64,000 nucleotides of DNA from Acrasis kona (taxonomy: Eukaryota; Heterolobosea; Eutetramitea; Acrasida; Acrasidae): assembly GCA_026419775.2 (NCBI GenBank), contig JAOPGA020001102.1:1-64000 (forward strand), in the 5' to 3' direction. Position 1 is the first letter of the stretch, and each line of letters starts with the position of its first letter. Shown here in pieces: positions 53,566 through 63,349 of this stretch. The notes under the pieces are model-generated. The model saw only the letters and a list, made by a program, of their open reading frames with translations. It was not told where the DNA came from and searched no databases. A program made the position numbers and the translations under genes.

Positions 53566-54588
53566 ATGTCAAAGAAGAGAATTCTGCTGACCCACCCATT
53601 GTATCACCTTGCTTCAGGTCGTTATGCTGATAAATTCGAGTTGAAGACTTTGGATCTTAACGCTTTTCAGACCAGTGAAAATCCTCAACAATACCTGTTG
53701 AATGAAGTGAATGAGTTCAAACCTCACGCGCTCTACTTTATTGGGTTCATGATGAAGTTTACCCATGCTAAGAACACACCAAAGCCCATAGTGAATGATC
53801 ACTTTTTCAACAACCTTGTCTACAAAGACCTCAAACTCATCTCAAACAATGGTGCTGGTTACGACCAAGTCGATGCAAGAGCAGCCAAGAAGCACAGTGT
53901 AATCGTGACAAATACTCCAGATGTTGTTTCTGATTGTACTGCAGATCTTACCCTGCATCTGATCCTAAGCTGTGCCAGAAGAAGCACAGAGTTTGAACAG
54001 AGATTACGTAACGGAGAGTGGCAGGGTTCTAAAGCAATATTTGGGATTGACCTCAAGAACAAAGTGTTAGGAATAGTCGGCATGGGTTCCATCGGAAAAG
54101 AAGTAGCAAAGAGAGCTCTACCTTTTGGGATGAAAATCATCTACCATCAAAGAAGCAAGAGCAAAGAATTCCCTGATGATTACTATCGGGCAAGTTTGGA
54201 TGAACTACTTCACGAAAGTGATTTTGTTTCTCTACATGTTCCCCTTAATGAAAACACCAAACATTTAATTAACAAGAATAATCTTTGTAAAATGAAAAAA
54301 GATAGTTATCTTATTAATACTAGCAGAGGACCTGTTGTTAATGAATCTGATTTAGTTGATGCTTTGAAGGAAGGAAAAACATTAAGTGGAGCGGGACTTG
54401 ATGTGTTTGAATTCGAACCTAATGTCCATAAAGAACTTTTAAACATTCCGAATGTGACACTTCTCCCACATATAGGAACTCAAACAATTGATACACGCAG
54501 AAGCATGGAGAAACTTTGTTGGGACAATATTGAAAATGTCATTGAGGAAGAATCGAAAGGACTCACTGTTGTCAATGAACAAAAATAA
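53566..54588 (+). CDS. D-2-hydroxyacid dehydrogenase (glyoxylate/hydroxypyruvate reductase-like)
   Basis: 340 residues from the ATG at 53566; a GTG-started extension to 53500 is less likely. One exon. The NAD(P)-binding domain (about 130-290) has GMGSIGKEVAKRALPFG. The catalytic Arg lies in INTSRGPVVNE, the Glu in VFEFEPNVH and the His in LLPHIGTQT. The flanking substrate domain includes SNNGAGYDQVDA. The residue after the glycine motif pattern (YHQRSKSK) suggests NADPH rather than NADH preference, an inference from family rules. It reduces 2-keto acids or glyoxylate. There is no targeting signal, so probably cytosolic. Its stop is 14 bp from that of the converging FAD oxidoreductase. Confidence 0.92.
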   Translation: MSKKRILLTHPLYHLASGRYADKFELKTLDLNAFQTSENPQQYLLNEVNEFKPHALYFIGFMMKFTHAKNTPKPIVNDHFFNNLVYKDLKLISNNGAGYDQVDARAAKKHSVIVTNTPDVVSDCTADLTLHLILSCARRSTEFEQRLRNGEWQGSKAIFGIDLKNKVLGIVGMGSIGKEVAKRALPFGMKIIYHQRSKSKEFPDDYYRASLDELLHESDFVSLHVPLNENTKHLINKNNLCKMKKDSYLINTSRGPVVNESDLVDALKEGKTLSGAGLDVFEFEPNVHKELLNIPNVTLLPHIGTQTIDTRRSMEKLCWDNIENVIEEESKGLTVVNEQK

Positions 54589-54602
54589 ATACATTTAAAA
54601 CT

Positions 54603-55808
54603 TTATTGTTTCATTTTTCTGTGCTCTGTTAGTAACATTAATTCTGCAAAGTGTTGAGGTTTTTGATGAGCTGCCATTTCTGCGACAGACCTTCCACATA
54701 AAAACGCCATTGGCATTCCATGTCCAGAGAAGCCTGCTACGACAAACTCGTCTTTATTGACTTGATCAACTATGGGAATGTTGTCTTTGGTAAAACCCAT
54801 GATGCCAGTCCACTCATAATCAATATTGACTGGATAGTCTTTGAACACGTCAGGGAAAGTTTCTCCAAGAAGACTTCGAAGTGCAGCACTAATGTCTTCG
54901 TTTAAAGTTGAATCGTCCATCTCGCCAACCTCTGCAGTTTTTGAGCATAATCGTCTTCCACCAAGAACGACACGCTTGTCTCTTCTTTGGATCATATAAT
55001 CATATCCCTCACTGAGACATAGACCAATGTCCCAATACCTCTCCTTTAGAGGTTCTGTGACAATTACTTGACCTCTAATGGGTGTTATAAAGTTATCAAT
55101 TGCCGGAACTAATTCATTTGCCCATGCATTTGTGGCATGAATAACACGATCTACAAAAAATGATTTATTATTATTTGTGTGGAGATGGAATCTTCCTGAA
55201 TCATGTTTATTAATTGTTGTTATCTTTGTATGGCTATGGAGCTTGACCCCGAGTTGGATTGCTCGTTGAAGAACATGGATTACAAATTTATACGGCCACA
55301 GCTGACCAGCACATGCTGTAAACATACCACCATAAAAACTGCCTTTAGCTTTTTTATTACAATTCTCAGCATCCCATAATTGAATGTCAGTTTGATTCAA
55401 TACCCCACACTCCTTCATAATGGCGAAATCTTTTTCCAACTGTTCAATTTCGCTTGGGGTGGTTGCAACGTACAAGCTTCCATTTACATCAAGACAACAA
55501 TCATCTTGAAGATTATTGTCGGTAATAAATTTTTCAATGTAACTCTTCGTCTCCATTGAAAAATTGAATAGTTCCTTTGTTTTTTCAGCTCCATAATTCT
55601 CGACAGAGTCTGCAAATGAATCAGCGAGTCCTGGCCATAAATGCCCTCCATTTCTGCCTGTAGCCCCGCTACAAACATCATGTTGCTCTACTAGAATAAC
55701 CTCATATTCTGGCTTCAACATTTTAAGGTGATAAGCTGCGCTGACTCCGGTAATTCCAGCACCAATAACGCAAACTGATACGTTGTCGTTTCCATGATCA
55801 AAATTCTC
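54603..55808 (-). CDS. FAD-dependent amine/amino-acid oxidoreductase (DAO family), first exon not resolved
   Basis: About 400 codons open from 55808 to the stop at 54603. The N-terminal dinucleotide fold is present: VIGAGITGVSAAYHL, the Glu that binds the ribose in VILVEQHDV, then CSGATGRNGGHLWPG. The DAO-family C-terminal block reads VVAGFSGHGMPMAFLCGR. The closest family by pattern is gamma-glutamylputrescine or glycine/D-amino-acid oxidase. A CAG acceptor at 55809-55811 and an in-frame stop just upstream show that a first exon exists further 5'. An ATG near 55868 (MTKNRTTSF) is a candidate but its phase did not fit, so the start is open. It produces a keto acid or aldehyde plus peroxide. 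Confidence 0.8.
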   Translation of the reverse strand, partial: ENFDHGNDNVSVCVIGAGITGVSAAYHLKMLKPEYEVILVEQHDVCSGATGRNGGHLWPGLADSFADSVENYGAEKTKELFNFSMETKSYIEKFITDNNLQDDCCLDVNGSLYVATTPSEIEQLEKDFAIMKECGVLNQTDIQLWDAENCNKKAKGSFYGGMFTACAGQLWPYKFVIHVLQRAIQLGVKLHSHTKITTINKHDSGRFHLHTNNNKSFFVDRVIHATNAWANELVPAIDNFITPIRGQVIVTEPLKERYWDIGLCLSEGYDYMIQRRDKRVVLGGRRLCSKTAEVGEMDDSTLNEDISAALRSLLGETFPDVFKDYPVNIDYEWTGIMGFTKDNIPIVDQVNKDEFVVAGFSGHGMPMAFLCGRSVAEMAAHQKPQHFAELMLLTEHRKMKQ

Positions 55809-55995
55809 CTGCTTGTGTGTGTGAAAAGGGTTGGCTTAACCAAAATGAAGTTGTTCTGTTCTTCGTCATGAAGTGATTTTGTAATCTACATTTCTACCTT
55901 CATTTACAATTATTGTGATCAAGCAAGTCGCATAAAGAATATGATTAAATAGATGAATGACAGCAAACGCAATATTTATTGATCTTTATAGAAAT

Positions 55996-57681
55996 CTATT
56001 CGTCATCGTCCTGTGTGATAGGATCTGTTATTTCGTCGTCCGAGTCGGTCACAAGCTCTTTTGGTTTCATATCGTCAACGTTCTCAGTTAATTCCATACC
56101 CAAGGTCTCAATTGGTAGATAGTAACAGCATACAGCTGCTATTATCAAAGTTAAACCAAATGTAAAATAAGTAAGCATGAGAGATATATTCAATGAGATT
56201 TCTCCAACGAGAGGAGTTATGGTTCCAGCGATACGGGTGAAAGCATTGCACATACCCATACCTGTTATTCTCACTGTGGTAGGGTACACCTCAGTTGTAT
56301 ACGTGTTGGTCACAGCCCCTGAATGATGAGCACAATTAAACAATCAAAAACTTACAAGCTAAGCTCAGCAAAAAGTTATTTAGCATACTGAAAACTAAAA
56401 TCATGGTTACATTATCTCTTACGCCGATTAGCATAGTCACCACTCCACAAGCAACAAAGGAAATACTTTATTCAAATAAGAATCAGAAATAGAAGCATGA
56501 CTTACACTCCATACTTTCTTCTTGGGAGTTTATCCATTGTGTATGATACAACAAGATAGCCACCCAACGCCGTAACATAGACAAGGAAACTATTCATGTA
56601 CAAGTTACTACCACCGAATAAATTAGAACTTTCTTCACTACTTCGCTGCTTGGCCAATTTTTCGAACATGATTGGTACTAAAAACATGAAGCCCCACGAC
56701 CCATATGACAGGAGAAACCATATTGCCCACAACAACAAAGTAGTTCTTTTCAATTCAGGCCTTAACAGGGTCATGATACCTTTAGAAGTGTCGTGGTCTC
56801 CAACTCGCACATCAAATTCTTTTTGAACATGAACCGATACAAGCCTGACATTATCAAGATTGACGATGGTGTTGTTATTAATTTTTGCAACAAGACGAAG
56901 CACATCCAACGCTTTATTGGTTTGCCCAGACGCTAGCAAGTAGCGGGGACTTTCAGGGACGTACTTTCTAATGATACATATGAAGAAACCGGGTATGCTC
57001 GCAACACCTGCAAGATACCTCCATGAGTTTGTCCCAAAAGCATGTCCGCTCATAATTAAATAGGACACTCCACATAGGATCACATTACCAACAATAAAAT
57101 AAGCATTTAAAAAGCCGAGAAATTTTCCTCTCTGGTTGATGGGTGTATATTCTACGAACAATGTATAATCAGTGGGTACAGTAGCACCAAGGCCGAGCCC
57201 AACAATGAATCTACAAATTAAGAACAGAAAGATAGAATTAGAAAAGGAGCTTAAAAGTGCGAACAGGCTGGTGAGAAGAATTCCACCAATAAACACTGTC
57301 TTCCTTCCTCTGCTGTCTGCAATGTACCCGCCGAGGTACGCTCCGATTGCCATTCCAAGAAAAACTATTGCGCCAATAATACCCTCTGCTGTTGGGGATA
57401 AATTCCATACATCTCTTAGTTCCGGAAGGATAAATCCTATTAGTGCCATTTCAATACCATCAAACAAAACGATTAAAATATTTACACCATGATTAGCTTA
57501 CCAACCACCCTGCTCCACAAACGTGTAGCAAAATATGATGAAATTTTCCAACGCCTATCATATCAAGAACTTCATCTGTAGTCATGTTCTTGTATTGGGC
57601 ATCATCAACTTCCTCTTGTAATTTATTTGTTACGCCATCAGACTCAACATCAAGAGAATTTCTTCTCTCTATTTCATCCAT
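55996..57681 (-). CDS. MFS transporter (SV2/SVOP and aromatic-acid/organic-ion type)
   Basis: Four exons: 57681-57502, 57464-56506, 56465-56356, 56318-55996; 523 residues. The later introns are 40 and 37 nt GT-AG. The first (57501-57465, 37 nt) starts GTAAGC but ends TTTTG, not AG, though the join reads smoothly (CGAGWL/FDGIEMALIGF). Twelve membrane spans can be traced. Motif A is GGYIADSRGRKTVF. LGATVPTDYTLFVEYTP and CNAFTRIAGTITPL are typical of SV2-like members. The acidic C-tail (DSDDEITDPITQDDDE) is cytosolic. The substrate is probably an organic acid or ion. Confidence 0.85.
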
Positions 57682-57793
57682 CCTGGTTGTCCTTTATCAA
57701 GTCGATGCATCTAATTGAGCTCTATTCTAGAAGGATTCTTCCAATTTCTTGCAAATTGATGGTTCTCATGAAAGTTAAGAAATATAATTAGCA

Positions 57794-58678
57794 ATGATGG
57801 GATTTGATGGAATAGTGACCGGTGGCAGCGATAACACGGTTAAAATGTGGGACGTCCATACAGGGACTCTGACAAACACTTTGGTTGGTCACGAGAAACC
57901 TATAACAGCCATTATACAAATTGTGAGAGATTTATTCGCCACGACATCCCAGGATAATTCAATTAGAGTATGGAACACCTATGGGGCTCAGGTAATGAAC
58001 TTGACTGGGCATACCGAATACGTCGAAGCTATTACGTTGATAAATGCCACCACAATCGCCTCCGGAAGCAGAGATAATACTATAAAGGTGTGGAACTTGC
58101 AAAGCGGTAAATGTACCCATACCATCAAGGAGCGTTATGACGTCAATACACTGTTGTATCACAATGAGGCCAACATGCTCATTTCGGGTTCTGATGATAG
58201 AATTGTGAGGTGCTACTCTGTTGATCAAAAACTAGTTAAAGAACTTAAAGGTCACATGTTTGGTGTAACGTCCTTATGCGAACTCCAACACGATAGAGAG
58301 CACTTGAGGTTGGCTTCGGGTAGTGCAGACAGGACAATACGCATTTGGGACATCAATTCTGGTGTTTGCATCAACAGAATAGAGACTACCCATAAGGATG
58401 ACATCGTAAAAATACTTAACATTGGCTACAACCTAATTGCTTCTTGCGGAGATAAAAACATTCTCATTCATGATGTTGCATCAGGAAAATTAATCAAAAC
58501 TTTGGAAGGTCATACGGAAAAAGTAACATCAATTTGTATGATTGATAGCGACACCATCGCAAGTACAAGCAAAGATGGGACTATTAAAACTTGGAGCATC
58601 GGAAGCGGTCAGGTACTGCTCTCAAGTGTTCCCATGACGACCGAGCATTTCAATTGTATCGAGAGAATTCATATTTAA
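57794..58678 (+). CDS. WD40-repeat protein
   Basis: 294 residues, one exon, seven WD40 units making one complete propeller (TVKMWDVHTGT, SIRVWNTYGAQ, TIKVWNLQSGK, IVRCYSVDQK, TIRIWDINSGV, NILIHDVASGK, TIKTWSIGSGQ) with regular GH positions. No other domain. The propeller regularity resembles bacterial-type WD40 proteins and F-box-less scaffold subunits. A specific orthologue cannot be named. It is divergent from the MFS gene with about 110 bp between start codons. Confidence 0.8.
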   Translation: MMGFDGIVTGGSDNTVKMWDVHTGTLTNTLVGHEKPITAIIQIVRDLFATTSQDNSIRVWNTYGAQVMNLTGHTEYVEAITLINATTIASGSRDNTIKVWNLQSGKCTHTIKERYDVNTLLYHNEANMLISGSDDRIVRCYSVDQKLVKELKGHMFGVTSLCELQHDREHLRLASGSADRTIRIWDINSGVCINRIETTHKDDIVKILNIGYNLIASCGDKNILIHDVASGKLIKTLEGHTEKVTSICMIDSDTIASTSKDGTIKTWSIGSGQVLLSSVPMTTEHFNCIERIHI

Positions 58679-58795
58679 TAAACAAACCAAAATTTAAATA
58701 TAAAACACGCTCTCCTGTTTGACCCACATTCTTTGTAAAAGTTTGGGAATTAATCGGAGTGGAGAAACTGAAAAAATACCCCGAACATCCCGGTG

Positions 58796-60533
58796 ATGGA
58801 ACAACACGCTATGCATGAGGTGGATTTAAACTCCCCTCATAACATGAATACTATTTCACAAACCAACATTACCGAGAATGATGTAGATACAATGACAAGC
58901 TCAGCGGTTGATTTGAAAAAACAACTAACCAACACCAATAACGCTAAACCAAGTACGATCAACAACATTTCAGCTAATTTCAAGCAATTGTTTATTTTTG
59001 TACAGTACCCATATTGCCTATGGCTAATTATTGGAAATGAATTTTGTGAAAGATTTTCATTTTATGGGTTCAAAACAATATTGTCCCTTTACTTGTTAAA
59101 GTTCTTGAACTTTTCAGAAGATGACGCAACAGCGGGAGTGCACGCATTCATTTTCTTAGCATACTTCACGCCTATACTTGGAGGATGGCTTTCAGATTCA
59201 ATCCTTGGAAAGTAAGTATTAGCAACACCAGTAAATTTAATGTTGTACAGATATTGGACAATAACATCGCTTTCAATGGTTTATTGCTTGGGACAAATCG
59301 TAATCAGCGTAACAGCAATTCCCGGAGTTACCGGCACACCTCCTCATTGGTGGGGTGCACTCATCGGCCTTATATTAGTGGCATTCGGCACAGGAGGTAT
59401 AAAGCCATGCGTTTCGAGTAAGTCGACTAAAAATTGGAATTACTGACAAATACAAAGGTATGGGAGCAGATCAATTGAGCTCAAGCAAACCAGAAGTTGT
59501 GACAAGTTTTTTTGCTATTTTTTATTTTTCTATAAATACTGGGTCAACTTTGTCAACTTTCTTCACACCACTGATAAGAAACAGGTTTGGATATGCCATA
59601 GCATTCGCTGTTCCTGCTTGCTTATTGTGCTTCGCCACCTTGTTATTTGTAATTGGTTACAAATGGTATCATCACGTTCCTCCGACAGGCATCAGGAATA
59701 ATGTCTTTTTGCAGCTTATGAAAGTTGTGGTTTGTGCAGTACGTAACCGATTCAAAATACCGAGAAAACCAGTGAGGCACTGGTTAGATCGTGCAAAGTC
59801 GGATTATTCAAAAGAGATGGTTTATGATGTGAAATGTGTTTTCCGTGTCTGTAAGGTCCTACTTCCAATCATGGTTTTTTGGTCATTATTCGACCAACAC
59901 TCAACAAGATGGGTTTTCCAAGCTGCACGAATGGACAGAACTGTTGGTTCCTTTACATTTACTGCAGATCAAATCACAACTCTCAATCCACTAATGGTAA
60001 TTCTCCTTGTTGTTGTTTTTGACAGAGTCATCTATACAACTGCTGCAAAGTTCACAAAAGTAACACCGTTGAGGAAGATTGCAGTTGGTTTATTGTTCAC
60101 TTGTGCTTCGTTTATTGCCTCCACCATATTAGAAGTTTTCATTGTAAAGAATAAAACTGGTCCCATTCATATTGTATGGCAGCTGCCTCAATACATCTTG
60201 TTGGTTATTGGTGAAATTTTAGTGTCTGTGACTGGTCTTGAATTTGCCTATTCTCAGGCACCTGTATATTACAAAGGAGTGATGCAAAGTTTTTATTTAT
60301 TTACAGTTTCCATGGGTAATATTATTGTATTTATTGTTGCCAAACTCCCTGTACTTCCAAGGAGTATGGCATTGAGACAGGCTTATGAATTCTCATTTTT
60401 TGCATTCCTAATGTTCCTGACATTTTTATTGTTTATTCAAATTTCAAGGAAATACAAGTACAGAAAGTCACAAGTAACTGTAATGACACTACCCGCCATT
60501 GAGGAATTGGACGATGTATCAATAAAATCATAG
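58796..60533 (+). CDS. Proton-dependent oligopeptide transporter (POT/PTR2, SLC15)
   Basis: Three exons: 58796-59211, 59251-59417, 59458-60533; introns 39 and 40 nt; 552 residues. A long cytosolic N-tail (about 70 residues) precedes the membrane domain. POT signatures: GNEFCERFSFYGFKTILSLY (the ExxERFxYYG motif), AYFTPILGGWLSDSILGKY, and GTGGIKPCVSSMGADQL. About 12 spans can be traced. The PTR2 large loop is short. By family it imports di- and tripeptides with protons, at the plasma membrane or a food-vacuole membrane. Confidence 0.93.
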
Positions 60534-60674
60534 TTGAAAGTAACTTTATTAACACAAGTCGCTGCTATAATGATGCTTCATAGATTCAACTTCAGGCACC
60601 GGTCTTTCGTTGATCGTATTTTTTTGATCCAATCCGCAAGTTGACTCACAGTTACAAATATTTCTTAAACTGTC

Positions 60675-61853
60675 ATGCCTATTGCAAAGTATGCACCGTT
60701 TCAACCACAACATTTAAACGAAGATGTTCTAATTCAACTTAAGCAACAAGAGGAACCAGACCTCACAAACATTGAGGATGTCCAGCAACTATATGAGATT
60801 ATTCGGGATAACGAAGTTATAAGAAAGCTGGATTTTTTCAAAATTGGTTACTTTAATCCTGACAAGTTACCAACAAAATCAAACATTAAACAAGTTGTCT
60901 ACTTTGAGAATCCATCAAAAAATTTTTTTATTAAGTCGTTTGAAAAGTTCCCCAACTTGGAGGTTATAACAGCTCGCTCATCAGGTAAAGGTTTCAGGGA
61001 TGAAATCCTCTCATTAGTACCGAAATCTATTCGTTCTATACATGTAGCGGGGGATTCCGACGAACTACAAGGACCGTTGACAATAACCGATAATGGAATT
61101 AGTACTTTCATAAAAAACTGTGGTGAAAATCTGCAGCAGTTAAACATCGGAGGGCTCTCTGATAAGGATATTACTCCTTTAAAACGAACTGTCGACGTAG
61201 GTGCAGACTTTTTGGATGGCACCTGCTTGGAATCAATTTTCGCAAATTGCAACCAATTGAATAGTTTGTCTATTTGTTCGGTTTATTTGACGAAGAAGAA
61301 GGGTGCAAGAGAACTATATGAGCAATTTCAATATGGGTACATACCAAGTGCCATCAACTCGACGGTAAGATTAGATATTTATAATAAATTAATCAACCTC
61401 AAAACATTATTGTTGGAGGTCAACTTGTCCGAGGAGTCTCTTTGTAGAGTGTTTTGTTGTGCACCCAATCTTGAAAAACTAGAAGTGGGATGTCATCAGT
61501 TTAATAACTCTGTGTTAAAGTGTGTTTCTGAAAGTTGTGCAAATCTCTCACAGCTGGTCATTAAAAAAACATCATTGTTATCTGATTTGCGTCCTCTCGC
61601 CAACCTGAGTGCGTTGAGAATTTTCTCAGTAGAGCACTTTAATTTTGCAAATTTGACAATGTCTGATCAAAGTTTCTTTGAAATGTTAGAATTTAGATTG
61701 TGTTATAACTTGAGCAGAGGGGTTTTAAAAACCATTTTAAATGTATCAAAAACTCTTGTTATAGATCGTTGCGAATTTGATTCAAAAATGCTGTTTGGCC
61801 TTAATGCTGAGCGCATACTTCAGGAATCTCCTCTTGAGGAGCCTTTATATTGA
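60675..61853 (+). CDS. Leucine-rich-repeat-like protein
   Basis: 392 residues, one exon. Irregular LRR-type units (FPNLEVITARSSG, NLQQLNIGGLSD, CNQLNSLSICSVYL, INLKTLLLEVNLSE, APNLEKLEVGCHQF, CANLSQLVIKKTS) as in F-box/LRR proteins. No F-box can be seen at the N-terminus. The stop is followed after one base by the ATG of the CCCH protein on the same strand, which leaves no room for a normal 3' end. The two may therefore be one transcript or one protein split by a sequence error. Confidence 0.65.
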   Translation: MPIAKYAPFQPQHLNEDVLIQLKQQEEPDLTNIEDVQQLYEIIRDNEVIRKLDFFKIGYFNPDKLPTKSNIKQVVYFENPSKNFFIKSFEKFPNLEVITARSSGKGFRDEILSLVPKSIRSIHVAGDSDELQGPLTITDNGISTFIKNCGENLQQLNIGGLSDKDITPLKRTVDVGADFLDGTCLESIFANCNQLNSLSICSVYLTKKKGARELYEQFQYGYIPSAINSTVRLDIYNKLINLKTLLLEVNLSEESLCRVFCCAPNLEKLEVGCHQFNNSVLKCVSESCANLSQLVIKKTSLLSDLRPLANLSALRIFSVEHFNFANLTMSDQSFFEMLEFRLCYNLSRGVLKTILNVSKTLVIDRCEFDSKMLFGLNAERILQESPLEEPLY

Positions 61854-61854
61854 G

Positions 61855-62799
61855 ATGATGGAACCAAAAGATAATGATCATCGCAATAAAATGATTAATA
61901 CTATTCAAAAACTATATCCCGTTGAAATTGTAGAGGAGCCATCACTTGATGTAGAGCCACAGGTTGAGGAGACAAATCCTCAAGAGACAGAACCTGAGTC
62001 GAACCCTGAAACCAAAGAACAAGAGCAACCGCAAGAGAAATGGGGAGACCAGATGGCAGATGAGGAGGGACATTACTCCGAGTCAGAAGAAGAAGACCAA
62101 AATGAAGAAGATGAACAAAATAAAAGTAACGAACAGGAGTCATACCCTAACGTATACGAAAGATATCCCAATCAGTTTTTATTAGAATTTTTGATGGATG
62201 TCAGAGATTTTAATGTAATTGTCAAATCAAGTCTCCTTGAGAAGGCAGACAAAGAATGTGAATTTGCTCAAAATAAAGAACTTGACCTTGTTCGTAGGCG
62301 CCAGGAATCTCTTCAAACCAAGATGAGAGCCGAAGGTAGAAGTAGCCAAGAACTTTGTGTGTTCTTTGTACAGTCGAATTCATGTAGAAACGGAAGAGAT
62401 TGTGTATTCTCACACTCTAGGGAACATTCTTCGATACCTTGTCGATTGATAACAAGCAATGGTTATTGTAAATATGGTAGTCGTTGTAAATTTTCACACG
62501 CTGTTGAAAGACCTCAAGTTCAACATAATCCATACCATAGGCACAGTAATGAATACACACGTAACCAAGTGGTGAGGGTACGACATCCTGAGGAAGACGA
62601 TCCTGATGTTGAGAACCAAGATGATGATGATGAAGGAGTTGAAGACTACAGTTACTTAGATCAACAAGAATATTATCAAGACTTTGAGGTTCCTTCCTAC
62701 TTTGAACCAGAGAGAACCGAACATAGAGCACAATATCAAGATGGGGATGATGATGATGATCAACTATGGATTTATGATGACGATGATGACGAGTACTAG
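61855..62799 (+). CDS. CCCH zinc-finger protein (two fingers), acidic
   Basis: 314 residues from the tandem ATGs at 61855. A very acidic N-terminal part (about 25-100) is followed by a helical segment. Two C-x8-C-x5-C-x3-H fingers lie at about 172-215: CVFFVQSNSCRNGRDCVFSH and CRLITSNGYCKYGSRCKFSH. The tail is acidic with Asp runs (DDDDD). CCCH fingers of this spacing bind RNA, so a role in mRNA processing or decay is likely. The frame stays open for 78 bases upstream of the chosen ATG, overlapping the end of the LRR gene. Confidence 0.75.
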   Translation: MMEPKDNDHRNKMINTIQKLYPVEIVEEPSLDVEPQVEETNPQETEPESNPETKEQEQPQEKWGDQMADEEGHYSESEEEDQNEEDEQNKSNEQESYPNVYERYPNQFLLEFLMDVRDFNVIVKSSLLEKADKECEFAQNKELDLVRRRQESLQTKMRAEGRSSQELCVFFVQSNSCRNGRDCVFSHSREHSSIPCRLITSNGYCKYGSRCKFSHAVERPQVQHNPYHRHSNEYTRNQVVRVRHPEEDDPDVENQDDDDEGVEDYSYLDQQEYYQDFEVPSYFEPERTEHRAQYQDGDDDDDQLWIYDDDDDEY

Positions 62800-63082
62800 C
62801 CGGTCATTAATCCAACGATCAGTATGCTTTTCTTTAATAAATATCGCCCTAAGATTTTTCAACCGAAAAAAATTTCAAACATTTTTGTCGAAAGGAAGGC
62901 AAAGTTGTATTTGCTTAAGAACAGTTGCCAACCACCGCACCTGTGCACTCCAAATTGTAGTGGACAAGATCTGAAAGATGACGTTAACGTTAATGCTTCT
63001 ATTTATTTAATGTACAAGCTAAGGTTGGTAAGGTTGGGCGGTTGGTGCATCTAAAACTATTTACACTTTAGAGTAACCTCGA

Positions 63083-63349
63083 CTAATCTCCTCGGACTTC
63101 TTCTTTAGGCACGACCTCAAAGTCGTCAAAGCACAGCACTCTACGTACAGACTTCAGGTTTTCTGGACATATTGTGATGGATTTCTTTACTCTCCTAGGG
63201 GCTGACGGTATAATCAACTTTTTCTTTTGCTTTGGTGTACTAACTGTTATACGCGACTCTTGTGGGCACTTTTGAGTAGCGATTATCGCACTCGCAATGT
63301 TCAATAGTACACTTTGTCCATCAGTACTTGTCTTCACGGTTTGTTGCAT
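63083..63349 (-). CDS. Small basic hypothetical protein
   Basis: 88 residues, ATG to stop. Basic Lys-rich centre (STPKQKKKLIIPSAPRRVKK) followed by NLKSVRRVLCFDDFEVVP. The CFDD segment following basic stretches has the look of a phosphorylated regulatory peptide (cell-cycle or nuclear proteins often have RRVLFDD-like motifs). That is only a hint. The 5' flank 63350-63420 is AT-rich and suits a promoter. Confidence 0.45.
   Translation of the reverse strand: MQQTVKTSTDGQSVLLNIASAIIATQKCPQESRITVSTPKQKKKLIIPSAPRRVKKSITICPENLKSVRRVLCFDDFEVVPKEEVRGD

Noticed and set aside
62824-63054. 76-codon plus-strand frame after the CCCH gene
   Set aside because: No family resemblance, Lys/Phe-rich from AT-rich DNA, and it lies in the 3' flank of two converging genes.
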